Assembly: GCF_003114855.1 (NCBI RefSeq)
Contig: NZ_BFBB01000010.1
Location: 3,612-67,611 of the forward strand
Reading direction: 5' to 3'
Length of the DNA: 64,000 nucleotides
Source of the DNA: Leptospira ryugenii
GTDB lineage: Bacteria > Spirochaetota > Leptospiria > Leptospirales > Leptospiraceae
Below the pieces are notes generated by a model that was not told where the DNA came from, did not search any database, and saw only the letters and a program-made list of their open reading frames with translations. A program made the position numbers and the translations under genes. Each line of letters starts with the position of its first letter. The first letter of the stretch is position 1. Below, one piece after another: positions 1-9,900 of this stretch.

Positions 1-2126
1 AACCCGATGTCAAGGCTAAACCACCAAAGGCGGAACTACCGCCTAGACCAGGCATAGCAGCAACAGTTCCAGTATCAGATTCGAATAACGGAAGTTTGAC
101 TGATCGACTTGTGAAACTTGGGAAAGATGGGTTACAAATTGCTGGCGATGTGGTAGGTGCGATTATTGGACCAGTTGATCTTAGCGGACAAGATATTCCA
201 AGGAATCCACAATCTTCTAGAATCTTAACAGAATATTCAGCTAATCAGAGTAAAGCGTTCCTTAAGCATGCAAAAGAATTGGATACCAGAATAAAAGCGC
301 GAATTAAGCCAGAGAATTATTCTCCCGAAGGAAAGGCCTTGTTAGCTGAGCGTAACAATTTGAACGATCAGATGAGCATCATAATGATTTTTGGAGATTA
401 TAAAGAGAAAGATCTACAGCTTAGAGATGCTGAGAAAGCAAAAAAAGTCTTAGAGCAGCAAATCAAAAAATTTATAGATGAGAAAAAATCTCCAAATTCA
501 CTAGAGGTAAAAAGCTGGAAAGATGCACTTGCTAGAACAAATAAGAGTATTTTGGATCTACAGAAGTCAATGAGTGACCAGCTGAAGCCATATAGCAGCA
601 AATTAGCGGAAGTAAACCGAAAATTAAATGACTATGAGAAGGCATTTGAAAAATCGGCGAAGCAATCCGAGAGAAATAGAAAGCTAGTAGAGATCACTGC
701 TGAAATTCTCGCTAGTGAATCCGCTGATTTTAATGGAGACGAAAAGTCAAAGCTCCAAACTTTATACGACAACTATCAGAAAGCTGTAAAAGATCTTAAC
801 GCAGTGGCTTTAGACCCAAATGATCCAAAATCACGTGATAAATTTGACAAGGCTATAAAGGCGAGGAAAAAAGCTGAGAGTGCGCTTTACGAATCCTCTA
901 CAGGAAAAGATATCCTTAGGACACTGGACTTATCGACTCGTCCAGATGTGGATTTAGATGTAAAATATCCTGATTTGGATGATAGTTATGTAGTGAAAGA
1001 AACAGTTTTTAGTCTCAACAATGCACAGCGTAAAATGATTCACGAGCTGAGATCTGGTCTGGAATCACGGGATATCCAGGATCCTGTTAAGAGGAAAACA
1101 ATTGCTGAACTTCAAGAGAAAGCTGAGACGGCAAAAGCAAATCTAGAAAAAAAATTACAAGAAGTGTCGCCAAAAATTAACCAATTGAATATTGAATTTA
1201 GTAAGAAAATGGCTGAGATTAATGCTGGAAACTTTTCTGAAAAAGTAAAAGAATCCAAAATAAAATCACTTACTTCAGAACATAAAGGAAAAATGGACAG
1301 ATTGACTCAGAAAGAAAGCTCAGAATATGCTACAGCGGATGCAAAATACAAAAAGGAAAGAGTGTATGCAGCCATTTTGGAAGATCCAAGCTTGAACACC
1401 AATCTCCCATTAGACAGCAAAGACACTAAACAATTACCTTTTGAGAATACGAAAGCAGCAATTTACGACCTTTTTTACTCAGGAGATGAAAAGAAAATGG
1501 CTTCTGCCGCCAATGCCTTGTTTGATTCTAAGATGAATCTTGGACAAACTGGTCCGTTAGGTGATAGAAAACTAGTAGATAAGCTTGTCCCCACTGAGGA
1601 TAATACACTTCGGGAGGGAACAGGTCACATCCGCACCTTTGAGTTCATGGGGAAAGAGATTATGATTCCAGGAGTTGCCGGTGAAAATATCAGTAGTGAT
1701 TTTGGAGTGCGCCATGATCCGACTACAGGAAATGATGCGAGACATGGTGCCCTTGACAATGCAATTCCCGTGGGGACTCGGATCGGGTTTCCTGTTGGAG
1801 GTGAAGTGATTGAATTCAGAGAAGGTGGTGATTCGGAAATCAACTCTTTACACAAAACTGGTGGCCAGTATGTTGTGATTAAGATCGATAACTCTGATCT
1901 TGTAATTAAAGTTCAGCACAATAGTAAGCTATTGGTACCGAGAGGTAAGGATACGAAGGTCTTACCAGGGCAAGCGATCGCCTTATCTGGAAATTCTGGA
2001 CGCTCTACCGGCCCTCATGCGCATATACAGTTTGAAAAAATATTACCAGATGGTAAGCGTGAATTATTTATTCCAGAAAAAGCTGAGGATTTGGAAATTT
2101 TAAGAAAGGCAGGGTTAGTTAGATGA
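1..2126 (+). CDS. 3' part of a large protein with C-terminal M23 peptidase domain (5' partial)
   Basis: The frame is open from the window edge, so the first usable start (TTG at 96) is probably not the real start and the gene is cut by the window. From 96 onward, residues 40-480 are lysine/glutamate-rich and look like long coiled coil. Residues about 525-660 form an M23 (LytM-type) metallopeptidase domain: a zinc-ligand HxxxD motif (HGALD, near residue 550) and the terminal HxH (HAH, near residue 641) are both present, so it may be an active peptidoglycan endopeptidase. M23 domains hydrolyse cell-wall cross-bridges. The gene overlaps the next by ATGA. Its position beside a TIGR04388 gene suggests it is the C-terminus of another such protein; that is inference because the N-terminus is missing. 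Confidence 0.8.
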   Translation, partial: PDVKAKPPKAELPPRPGIAATVPVSDSNNGSLTDRLVKLGKDGLQIAGDVVGAIIGPVDLSGQDIPRNPQSSRILTEYSANQSKAFLKHAKELDTRIKARIKPENYSPEGKALLAERNNLNDQMSIIMIFGDYKEKDLQLRDAEKAKKVLEQQIKKFIDEKKSPNSLEVKSWKDALARTNKSILDLQKSMSDQLKPYSSKLAEVNRKLNDYEKAFEKSAKQSERNRKLVEITAEILASESADFNGDEKSKLQTLYDNYQKAVKDLNAVALDPNDPKSRDKFDKAIKARKKAESALYESSTGKDILRTLDLSTRPDVDLDVKYPDLDDSYVVKETVFSLNNAQRKMIHELRSGLESRDIQDPVKRKTIAELQEKAETAKANLEKKLQEVSPKINQLNIEFSKKMAEINAGNFSEKVKESKIKSLTSEHKGKMDRLTQKESSEYATADAKYKKERVYAAILEDPSLNTNLPLDSKDTKQLPFENTKAAIYDLFYSGDEKKMASAANALFDSKMNLGQTGPLGDRKLVDKLVPTEDNTLREGTGHIRTFEFMGKEIMIPGVAGENISSDFGVRHDPTTGNDARHGALDNAIPVGTRIGFPVGGEVIEFREGGDSEINSLHKTGGQYVVIKIDNSDLVIKVQHNSKLLVPRGKDTKVLPGQAIALSGNSGRSTGPHAHIQFEKILPDGKRELFIPEKAEDLEILRKAGLVR

Positions 2127-2902
2127 GGATTTTATTCACGATACTCCTAATTACTGGTATGATGCATTGTAAAGAGAAAGCGGGTGATGAAGGGCAGTCT
2201 CGTCGAGACCAAGAGCTTTCCGTTAAACCAACACCATCACTGGAAGTGATTCCGGAGATGCCACCTCTCGTGATCACTGATGGCTCCATTTACATAAAGC
2301 CAGAAGAGGACCCTGAGCTCAAACTTGATATGAAAGAAATATCGATTGGAGAATTCATGTATCTCTTCGCAGAGAGGTATGAGAAAAGCCCATACCGAAG
2401 GATTAGTGTTGTGCCAATGGTCGCAAACTTTAAAACGGTACATTCATTTACACATGGAGATATTGATTTCTCTCTATATGAGGATGAGAATCAAATCGTT
2501 CATTACAATCTTTATTTTGGAGATTATGAAATGTACGGTGAATATGCATCGACTGGAATAATTCAAAAAGTACTATGTCGGAATTTAGACAAGGCAAGAA
2601 AAGAATGCAAATTATTTGTCAAACAGGATGTTAAAAGATCTGGCGGATATCCATATTTCCCTTACGACGCGTTTTTATTTTTTGTCAAAGATAATTACCT
2701 GTTTTATGTAGTGGGCATGAATAAAGAAGGAGTCTTCCATAATGCGGGTGTATTGGGTTTTAATTTTAGAGGAAATGATTTTCCAAAGGCTTCATTGATT
2801 TATTTAAAAAATGCATTTAAAATTATGTACTCTGAAGACAAAGATTTTTATCCCAATAAGGCATTCGTAACGAAAGATGATATTGAATTCTTATTAGAGT
2901 GA
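2123..2902 (+). CDS. Putative lipoprotein, first of a tandem paralogous pair
   Basis: This 259-residue protein has a short hydrophobic leader ending in MMHC, a relaxed spirochaetal lipobox with the lipidated Cys at residue 16. The mature part starts with a charged low-complexity linker and continues into a mixed alpha/beta domain. It shares a register of motifs with the next gene (C-R-N-L-D, E-C-K-x-F-V-K, F-V-K-D-x-Y-L-F and a final D-x-E-x-L-L), so the two are paralogues. Its ATG overlaps the TGA of the peptidase gene, implying translational coupling. No known function is recognised; it could be an immunity-like or anchoring partner of the upstream large protein, which is inference. Confidence 0.75.
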   Translation: MRILFTILLITGMMHCKEKAGDEGQSRRDQELSVKPTPSLEVIPEMPPLVITDGSIYIKPEEDPELKLDMKEISIGEFMYLFAERYEKSPYRRISVVPMVANFKTVHSFTHGDIDFSLYEDENQIVHYNLYFGDYEMYGEYASTGIIQKVLCRNLDKARKECKLFVKQDVKRSGGYPYFPYDAFLFFVKDNYLFYVVGMNKEGVFHNAGVLGFNFRGNDFPKASLIYLKNAFKIMYSEDKDFYPNKAFVTKDDIEFLLE

Positions 2903-2915
2903 AATGCATTATAAG

Positions 2916-2930
2916 AAGGCAGGGTTAGTT
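2916..2930 (+). repeat. Duplication scar: second copy of the end of the peptidase gene
   Basis: The 15 bases AAGGCAGGGTTAGTT occur identically at 2106-2120, inside the last codons of the peptidase gene, and here just upstream of the second lipoprotein start. Both copies are followed within a few bases by AGATGA containing the next start codon. This is direct evidence of a tandem duplication of the lipoprotein gene plus its upstream junction. Confidence 0.75.
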
Positions 2931-2935
2931 GTTAG

Positions 2936-3703
2936 ATGAAAAAATTAATTTTGACTCTCCTAATCTTTTGCTTACACGACTGTAAAGAGACAAAACCTGA
3001 AGTGAGTAAAGCGACCGTAAGTCAACAGATGGATGAGGTCAAGACTGAAACAGAAGTCGTTCCAGAACTTGGCGAGTTGAGAATTTCGGCGGGCTCCATT
3101 ACTTTAACTTCAGACGAAATTCTTGCATTTGATGACGGAATGAAGGATATTTCTATATCAGATTTTTTAGATTTTTTTGGATTAGTCCATCCAGCAGTGA
3201 TTGGAAAAGATATCACGCTAGTAGACCTGAACGGAAATGAAATTAATCCAGTCAATTTTTATCAGACGATGAACTTCTCGATACGAAAAGAGGGCGATGG
3301 AAATTTTACGTATAATCTCCATTATCCATATTCAGAAGATGAATATTTTGATTCATTGGGAAAAATTCGAAGTGTAAAGTGTCGAAATCTTGATCGCCCT
3401 AGAAACGAATGTAAAATTTTCGTAAAAGCAAACAAACTTTCAAATAGTTTTCCGAACCAATATTTTGATTACAGCTATTTTCATTTTATCGTCAAAGATA
3501 AGTATCTCTTTTTGGTTCAGGGATTCGATGGCAAGGGCATTGGGCAAATGAGCTTTTTTACGTTTCAAGTAAAAGGTGCCGACTTTCCAAGAACTAACTT
3601 AGAATATCTTAAGGCAGCCATCAAAATCCTGAATGCTGATGAAAAGAATAAACATATTTTAAAAGACTTTAAGCCAGATGATCTAGAGTATTTTTTACAA
3701 TAA
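2936..3703 (+). CDS. Putative lipoprotein, second of the tandem pair
   Basis: This 255-residue protein has leader MKKLILTLLIFCLHDC with Cys16 as the probable lipidation site, after a relaxed Leptospira-type lipobox. It is homologous to the preceding gene along its length, with conserved C-R-N-L-D and E-C-K-I-F-V-K motifs and an aromatic-rich F-I-V-K-D-K-Y-L-F strand. The 33-base intergenic gap contains a copy of the last coding bases of the peptidase gene, which indicates the duplication included that junction. It probably sits in the same transcript as the two upstream genes. Function is unknown. Confidence 0.75.
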   Translation: MKKLILTLLIFCLHDCKETKPEVSKATVSQQMDEVKTETEVVPELGELRISAGSITLTSDEILAFDDGMKDISISDFLDFFGLVHPAVIGKDITLVDLNGNEINPVNFYQTMNFSIRKEGDGNFTYNLHYPYSEDEYFDSLGKIRSVKCRNLDRPRNECKIFVKANKLSNSFPNQYFDYSYFHFIVKDKYLFLVQGFDGKGIGQMSFFTFQVKGADFPRTNLEYLKAAIKILNADEKNKHILKDFKPDDLEYFLQ

Positions 3704-3785
3704 AAAAAAGGATTTAGAGCCTGGCTGAGCCTCGCAAAAACTATAATATTGGACACTTTGTTCGTTAGAACGATTATTTACCCCC

Positions 3786-3888
3786 GCACCTCGGATCGAA
3801 GCGGAAATCCTTTGCAAAGCAAAGATTGGAGCGAAGAGCTGGATCGATTGTTGACAAAAGTTACAATCCACTAACCCTTCCGAGGTGC
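3786..3888. repeat. Intergenic structured element bounded by GCACCTCGG / CCGAGGTGC
   Basis: A 9-base perfect inverted repeat (3786-3794 and 3880-3888) encloses about 85 bases. These contain a second hairpin, AATCCTTTGC with GCAAAGATT. It lies in the 500-base gap 3704-4200, which holds no convincing gene. It may be a dispersed chromosomal repeat or transcript-end structure; no T-tract follows, so it is not a simple terminator. Confidence 0.5.
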
Positions 3889-3946
3889 CAAAGCAAACAT
3901 ATATAAAATGTAGAATTCGATCTTCTAGGCCGTTTAGACAAACTTT

Positions 3947-4026
3947 GTTTCCATCGGAAGCGGAGTCCAGGGAGGGCGTAGCGCCGCCATTCGAGCAGGA
4001 GTGCGAGACAGGCGGGAGATGGAAAC
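3947..4026. repeat. Second intergenic inverted-repeat element (GTTTCCATC / GATGGAAAC)
   Basis: GTTTCCATC at 3947-3955 pairs with GATGGAAAC at 4018-4026. The enclosed sequence is unusually GC-rich for this genome and holds an internal GGCG/CGCC palindrome near 3976-3988. It resembles a small non-coding dispersed repeat; I see no ORF or promoter in it. Confidence 0.45.
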
Positions 4027-4200
4027 AGATGTTTGGCGATGATTTATGATTTCACTCTGGTTTGTTTGTTCGCCTTTTTACACCTTTCTTGGCAATTTGA
4101 CCATTTCATTCAAAAATCCTAGGTCTGACGGGGAATCAATATTTTCCACTTTTTTGAAGACGAGCTTGCCGTGATCTATTTTGAGCTATTCTAAACAAAA

Positions 4201-4983
4201 TTAATTGTTTGTAAAAAATCTTGCTCTACCTGCTCCTGTACAGCTGGTATTTGCTGCACCAGTCGTGGTATAGGTACCGTCATTATAGTAGGTAAAACTG
4301 TAAACAGTATCTGCACCTTCGGCAAAAAGCCAGGTGCAGCGACCAACTATTGTTTTAGCAGGAAACCTTGTGGCGCAAGATGACGTGCTATAATTTGTAG
4401 TTAAGGTTGGGCAAGAGTTAAGAGTCGAACCGCTTGGGTAGTCATAGCAGTCAGTGGATAGTGTGGCTTGACAGCTGGCTTTACCAGAAAGGTGGTTGTT
4501 TAGAACGATAAATTGGAAAGTCAAATTTGATTCACTTGTTGTCGAAATTTCAAAAGCATACTCTTTATTTGCTTCCAATGCAATGCTGTTAGCCTCGCCA
4601 CTATTTGTTAAAAAGCCGGATGTTTTTGTCTGCAATTGAGTAGAAGAGTCTAATTTGGAGGTTGAATTGAATAGTTTTAACGTAATCTCAAAGCTATTGG
4701 ATTTTCCGAAACCCGCATAATAATAAGTAGCTGCACTTGTAGTGGTAAACTTGAAGTATGCAGGTGAGTTCCTCCTAGCCGATCCAGAAACCTGGGTTCC
4801 TAACGTTAAGGTTGTGAAGTTTGGCGGAGTGGTCGCTGTGCCGGACGAAGAAGAGCCAGAATTAGACGAAGAAATTCGCTGCAATAAAAGCAAATTTGTA
4901 ATACTTTCACTTTCATTATTTTGTGATGGCTGATTGCAGGCTCCTAGTAAGAGAATACAAATAATAAAGGATATATATTTCAT
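4201..4983 (-). CDS. Putative lipoprotein with PPC-like beta domain
   Basis: This 260-residue protein has a clear lipobox, LLGAC (Cys16), followed by a Ser/Asn/Gly-rich linker to about residue 55. Residues 55-160 are beta-rich, with G-x-V-S-G-S, Y-F-K-F and Y-A-F-E-I-S motifs like bacterial pre-peptidase C-terminal (PPC) domains. The last 90 residues contain eight or more cysteines and a Y-N-D-G-T-Y-T segment, suggesting disulfide-bonded exposure on the outer face. It is monocistronic, convergent with the lipoprotein pair. Function unknown; the domain call is by pattern only. Confidence 0.7.
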   Translation of the reverse strand: MKYISFIICILLLGACNQPSQNNESESITNLLLLQRISSSNSGSSSSGTATTPPNFTTLTLGTQVSGSARRNSPAYFKFTTTSAATYYYAGFGKSNSFEITLKLFNSTSKLDSSTQLQTKTSGFLTNSGEANSIALEANKEYAFEISTTSESNLTFQFIVLNNHLSGKASCQATLSTDCYDYPSGSTLNSCPTLTTNYSTSSCATRFPAKTIVGRCTWLFAEGADTVYSFTYYNDGTYTTTGAANTSCTGAGRARFFTNN

Positions 4984-5421
4984 AAGACTTTCTAAAAATA
5001 TTTAGATAAAAAAACAAGTTCTTTTTTTCGCATAACAAAAATGCATTTGCAAGGTTTTAACTACAAAAAATTGAGTAAATACCCTACGTTTGGTGAATCA
5101 GATGTGAATTAGAAAATTTTTTCTAGGATCAAATAAATCAGTTCTTAAGTATTCTTATATTATCGAAGACAATGAAAAGAAATAGGACATAATCACTGAT
5201 AACGTCGGACTCATGCCAAGATAAACAATGAGAACATCCAAATGGATTATGGGCCTTCCATTCAATTATTTTGAAAACACTCCCCAGCTATGCCTCCGAT
5301 CCTCTGTGGAGAGTTGGGATCAAATTACAAATTTCTTATGGGATGCAACTGGAAGTATAATACAGGCATTCTATGATTTCTAATTCTCTCCTTCGAAAAA
5401 CTGAGAAGTTCAGAAAATCTA
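4984..5421. other. Intergenic region, no gene seen
   Basis: This 438-base AT-rich stretch lies between two minus-strand genes. I find no ORF with a ribosome-binding site, no tRNA-like structure and no clear terminator. It should contain the promoter of the lipoprotein gene ending at 4201, but no -10/-35 pair is distinct enough to call. Confidence 0.4.
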
Positions 5422-6033
5422 TCAGAGAAATTTAATTGACACTACAATCTTCTCAAGTTCCGCAAAGCCTCCATTTGCCTCATCAGATCTAAATCCGGCA
5501 CCGATTATAAAAGATTGGCGCTTATGGGTTACTATCCAAATTGCTGAGGTTATATCATAGGACGTACTACCTTCAACAGACAATTTATACGAGTACTTAA
5601 TAAATGCAGACTTGTGACCATCGAGTTTGGTTAAAACAGGTTTTGACAATAGTTTAAAATTGGCAAAATTCGATTTCATCGTCTTTGCAATCGATTCTAA
5701 ATACAGTTCAGGCTTTTCAGGATCGACCACTGCTTTAGGAGCAACATTAATTTTCAAAGATGGATTGATATCATCATACGGATTCTTATACTTTAAAATT
5801 GAGAAAAATGGAACTTGTGTGTATTTCTTGAGTAGGGCATCAAATTCCTCGTCCGAGGACTTAACTCGGTTTAGATTTTCTGTAAAATCTTCAGATGAAC
5901 TATCATGCCAACTTTTAGGTTTTTCAATTGAGAAACCAAATGCCTTGAATGTAACTGTCTTTGTGTCACGTGCAAGTAAATGCGTTGAAACAAGAAAAAG
6001 GAAGGTAAATAGAAGATACTTAATGAAATTCAA
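5422..6033 (-). CDS. Exported protein of unknown function (PsbP/Mog1-like fold possible)
   Basis: This 203-residue protein has a typical Sec signal peptide (MNFIKYLLFTFLFLVSTHLLA) with probable cleavage after L-L-A. The mature domain begins F-G-F-S-I-E-K-P-x-x-W, a pattern seen in small secreted proteins with a PsbP/Mog1-like alpha-beta fold, and ends with a strand I-V-V-S-I-K-F. It has no cysteines that would suggest lipidation. It stands alone, with a 230-base gap upstream. The fold assignment is a guess from pattern; cellular role is unknown. Confidence 0.65.
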   Translation of the reverse strand: MNFIKYLLFTFLFLVSTHLLARDTKTVTFKAFGFSIEKPKSWHDSSSEDFTENLNRVKSSDEEFDALLKKYTQVPFFSILKYKNPYDDINPSLKINVAPKAVVDPEKPELYLESIAKTMKSNFANFKLLSKPVLTKLDGHKSAFIKYSYKLSVEGSTSYDITSAIWIVTHKRQSFIIGAGFRSDEANGGFAELEKIVVSIKFL

Positions 6034-6262
6034 ATTGCTTACCGGAAGTACAGAAATCTTTTCCTTTGAAACCTTTACAGAATCTTTGGACGCTTCCTTT
6101 TAGAGTCCAAAGAGTAGTAAAATTGCTCAAGTCAAAAATCTATTAATCTATAACAAAAGCTACATTTTTTGAAAGAGGGATTTGTTATGGGAAGTTTTTC
6201 CTTTTCTCATTTAATGATTAAAATTTAAGAAAATCGATAAGCAAACTAGACTTTTGAAAGAT

Positions 6263-6964
6263 TCACTTTCCTAATATTCTAGAAACAAAAAATAAGATCA
6301 TACCGAAAGAGACTATCCAGGCCAAAAGAGCTCTACGATAGTTTTGTCTGGAACTCCAATGCATCGATCGAATGTATATAACTGCAGAATACACAAATCC
6401 CACTGCTAACACGAGTATCAAGGCACCAACATACACTCCTAATCCAAAAGTACCTATTGGCTTGTCAAAAGGGAATAGGGCATTGATCAGCAAAAAGGGA
6501 AATAGTAGAACATTCACCAAAGCTACTGAGTTGAGGATAGCTGATAAATTTTTTATGAAAGAGGGTTTTACATCTTCAAGATATACTAGGAAAAGATAAG
6601 TAAATATTGAAAGAAATCCCACCGTCAAAATAAGTGCAAACACTAGATAGATTACATTGAAGGGGTATAAGTTTAAATAGGTTCCGAGTCCCGTAATTCC
6701 TTTTTTTGTATATCCCAATACCATTTGTTCATTAAGAGCTGAATAGTATCGATATCCTATTAAGAACAAACATAGATAAAAACCTACGTAATTCAACATA
6801 GTGAATGTAAATCGTTTTATCGAATCCATGAGTATTTGCTTATCTTCTGCCGGATTCTCGAACGCCTTCTCGAAATCAGGTCGAATGATTCCTTTCCATT
6901 GTTTTAAATATTTTTTAAACCAGTCGGTTCTTATATCCAAGGCTAATTCTTTATTCATTTTCAT
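6263..6964 (-). CDS. Polytopic membrane protein, Yip1-like
   Basis: This 233-residue protein has about five hydrophobic helices, beginning near residue 55. It is clearly paralogous to the protein at 54212-54889: both share L-x-x-Y-P-F/W-N-V-x-Y, an L-E-D-x-x-x-S-F loop, N-x-x-F-P-F and a C-terminal R-R-A-x-x-x-W segment. The arrangement resembles Yip1-domain membrane proteins. It lies 33 bases downstream of the large TIGR04388 gene on the same strand, so it is probably co-transcribed. The same pairing recurs in the right-hand block, suggesting a functional link with the TIGR04388 family. Confidence 0.75.
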   Translation of the reverse strand: MKMNKELALDIRTDWFKKYLKQWKGIIRPDFEKAFENPAEDKQILMDSIKRFTFTMLNYVGFYLCLFLIGYRYYSALNEQMVLGYTKKGITGLGTYLNLYPFNVIYLVFALILTVGFLSIFTYLFLVYLEDVKPSFIKNLSAILNSVALVNVLLFPFLLINALFPFDKPIGTFGLGVYVGALILVLAVGFVYSAVIYIRSMHWSSRQNYRRALLAWIVSFGMILFFVSRILGK

Positions 6965-6997
6965 TTCCTATTTGTAGATTTAATTGCTTTCTCACCA

Positions 6998-9900
6998 TCA
7001 TTCGGGAATGGCCTCTTTTTCTGTGATCTCTGTATCACCATGTTTGCTAATATTATCCTTATAATATTGGTTTTTTATTTCATCGCTGCTTTCAGAAAAA
7101 CTTCGTGTTTTCATCTCAGTCGAGTTTTGGCTTCCACTGCTTTTGATATCATTTTTCAAATCGTCTAGTTGTATTTTCCCTTGTTTATCAAATTCTCCTT
7201 GTATTAGGGCTAGAAGTCCAAATCCCGCAGTCCCTAGTGCACCATAGGCGGCACCTATCGGTCCTACCCATTGAATTTCTGGATTCGTAGAGAGAGTCTG
7301 TCTAACCCAATTAGCCTCATTCATGGTTTTGTCATGCGGAAACGAGGCCGCATCGGAATTATTCACTCTGAGACCTTCAGCTAACTCACCGATTCCAAAT
7401 TGGTCAATTCCCCATGACTTACCACCTAACCATCCATATTCCGGAATGGCAATATCAGCAAAAAGGTTTATCGTCGCTTCTGATATTCTTTCTTCTAGAT
7501 TCAAATTTTCTCTACGTAGTTCTAGAGTTGCTTCACCTTTAGGATCTTCTTTAGTTCCGTAATGGACTATACCTTCAGCAGGTCTAAGTGGATCGATGAT
7601 TCCCAACGTTAAGAAATTAGCCACACTCTTGGTTGTGGTTAGCGCTGTTCCCACTAAACCTGCCGCCCCTGCAACTAAGTCCCGCACCATAATGTCCCCA
7701 AAATTATAAAATCCATTTCCGATTTGTTTCAATCCTTGTGTAATTGATCCATATTGACCTAGGGTGATCAGTCCAGTTGCTGTTTGCAGACCTCCGCTGA
7801 CAACATCGCCTGCAGATCCGAGCATACCGCCTATCAATGGGATATTTCTCAACATTGATCCAATTTTCGAATCATCTGCTCCTCCCCAGAAGGAGGAGTA
7901 CTCTTTAGTATCCGCGGCCAAAGGTGAAGAAAAATCAAAGTCGAAAAAGCTTGTTTCTTTTTGTATTTTTGTTTCGAGATCATTCTCAGAATGACTGATT
8001 TCATTTATCTTTACATTGTTTGCTGGGGAGGATACATTTGGAAGTCCTGAAAGATAAACTGGACTCGATTTATCAGAAGCAGGTTGCGGATTTGGGCCAA
8101 GGGGAGCTAGTGGGCCAAGAGGTACCTCCAAATTTAATTGGTTCCTGTTGTTATTAGATTTCTCGGTAGGTCTTGTTTCTGTTTGATTGTGATCTCTGTC
8201 AGATTTCTCAGTTAAGAAATTTTGTAAACTATCAGCCCCAAATTCCAGAATGGTATCTTGGAACGTTTCATGAGCCTTTGTTGCTAAAGGATCTTGTCCC
8301 CGAAAAAGTTGATCACGACTATTCTTAATTATTGCGAGACCTGATGATTTTAAAATATTTAAGAAATTTTCTTGATTGAATGTGAATTCTCCGTTTTCTA
8401 AAGAGTTTGAGGTCACCTTTATTCCTTCTTCTACAGTCGCGATTCCAGTCTCAATCAAAACTCCTTTCGTGATTGAACTAAATGTAGAAGAGTTTTCAGC
8501 AACAAACTTTTTTGAAAGAAGACTACCTAAGGCACTTTGAACATAAGACTTACTCATATCTTCTAGGAGATTTTTAGTTATAAGAGGCTTTTGTTCTTCA
8601 TTAACCCAATATCTTCCTTCACTAATGTTTTGAATACTTGTTGCTAGATTTGAGAAACCATTGGAGAAAAAATTTGAAGCAAATGTTGAACTTGCTCCTA
8701 TTGCTCCATCAACCATTGCTTCACATGCTACGTTTGACAAACATCTAGATACACCAACTGAACCTGGTCTGCCCCCTGGTGCTCTCATTAACATTGCTGT
8801 CAATGCGATCTCACCTACCGATTGTGAAAGATCGGAACCATTTCCCACACGATTCATTAAGGCTGTTCCCAATCCATTATCCATGGAATCTAACAGCAGT
8901 TCAGCAAACTGACGATTGTATTCATAGACAGAGAGGAGGCTTGGCGGTCCATCCGTTATGGATCCACTTACTCGCATTTCATCCCACAATTCATTGCTAA
9001 AACTTCCGTCTCTCAATAAATTTCCAACATGATCTCTACTTAAAAACTCTAGACCATTTCGAACTAAACTACCAAGGGTTCCATGTTCAGGTCTTTGATC
9101 TCCACGAATTTCGGCCCTTTGAGATGTCAAGCTCGTTGGGTGATTAGTCTGATTTACTATTCCATGATTCCTCTCAAACGCGACTCTTTCAGGATCAAAT
9201 GGTGGCAAAGCCAATATCCTTTTCATATCATTGATCTTCTCAATCTCTACTTCTTTCTGAATGATATTCGTCATCTGCTCAATGGTCTTACCTTCGCGCA
9301 TTGCTCGATCACGAACTTGATATACATCCAATCCAGCACGATTCGTTACAATTCTATCCTGGATCAGTTGGCGATCATACCCTGCCAATTTTTGAGCACC
9401 AATGATTGCGGCCGGGCTGAGTAAATAGTTTACATCGATTCCATTGGCATTCGCAACCGCAATGACGTCTGCCATAGTTAGCTCGCCACCCGAGGCAGCT
9501 TTCAGTTCATTTAACTCTCGCTCCATTTTTAACCAAGCGGCTCGAGCTCGATTGGCACTAGCTGTACTTCTTTCCCCATAACGGCCATCTTGTGCCGCAC
9601 TATGACTTAGCATGTAAAGAATTGAATTCACATTCAGTGGAGCATTTCCCAACATATTGTTGATGATCTCCTTCTTATCTGCCTCACTTATATCCATGCT
9701 GTAAACAGAATTGATGGCAGCAGCAGTGTCACCTGATGAACGATAAGCTTCCATTTGAGCCAATTGTTTTTCGTTCCAAATTTGTTTGTCAGTGGAAAAG
9801 CCATTTCCTGACATTAAATTTGCCGTTTTTTCGAAGAAGTTATCCATTCCATTTTGATATATATCTTTAATCCCATGACCAAAATCCTTTATGAAATTGT

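Noticed and set aside
5627..6103. 158-residue plus-strand ORF opposite the exported protein
   Set aside because: It is the mirror of the minus-strand gene with its signal peptide and has no ribosome site.
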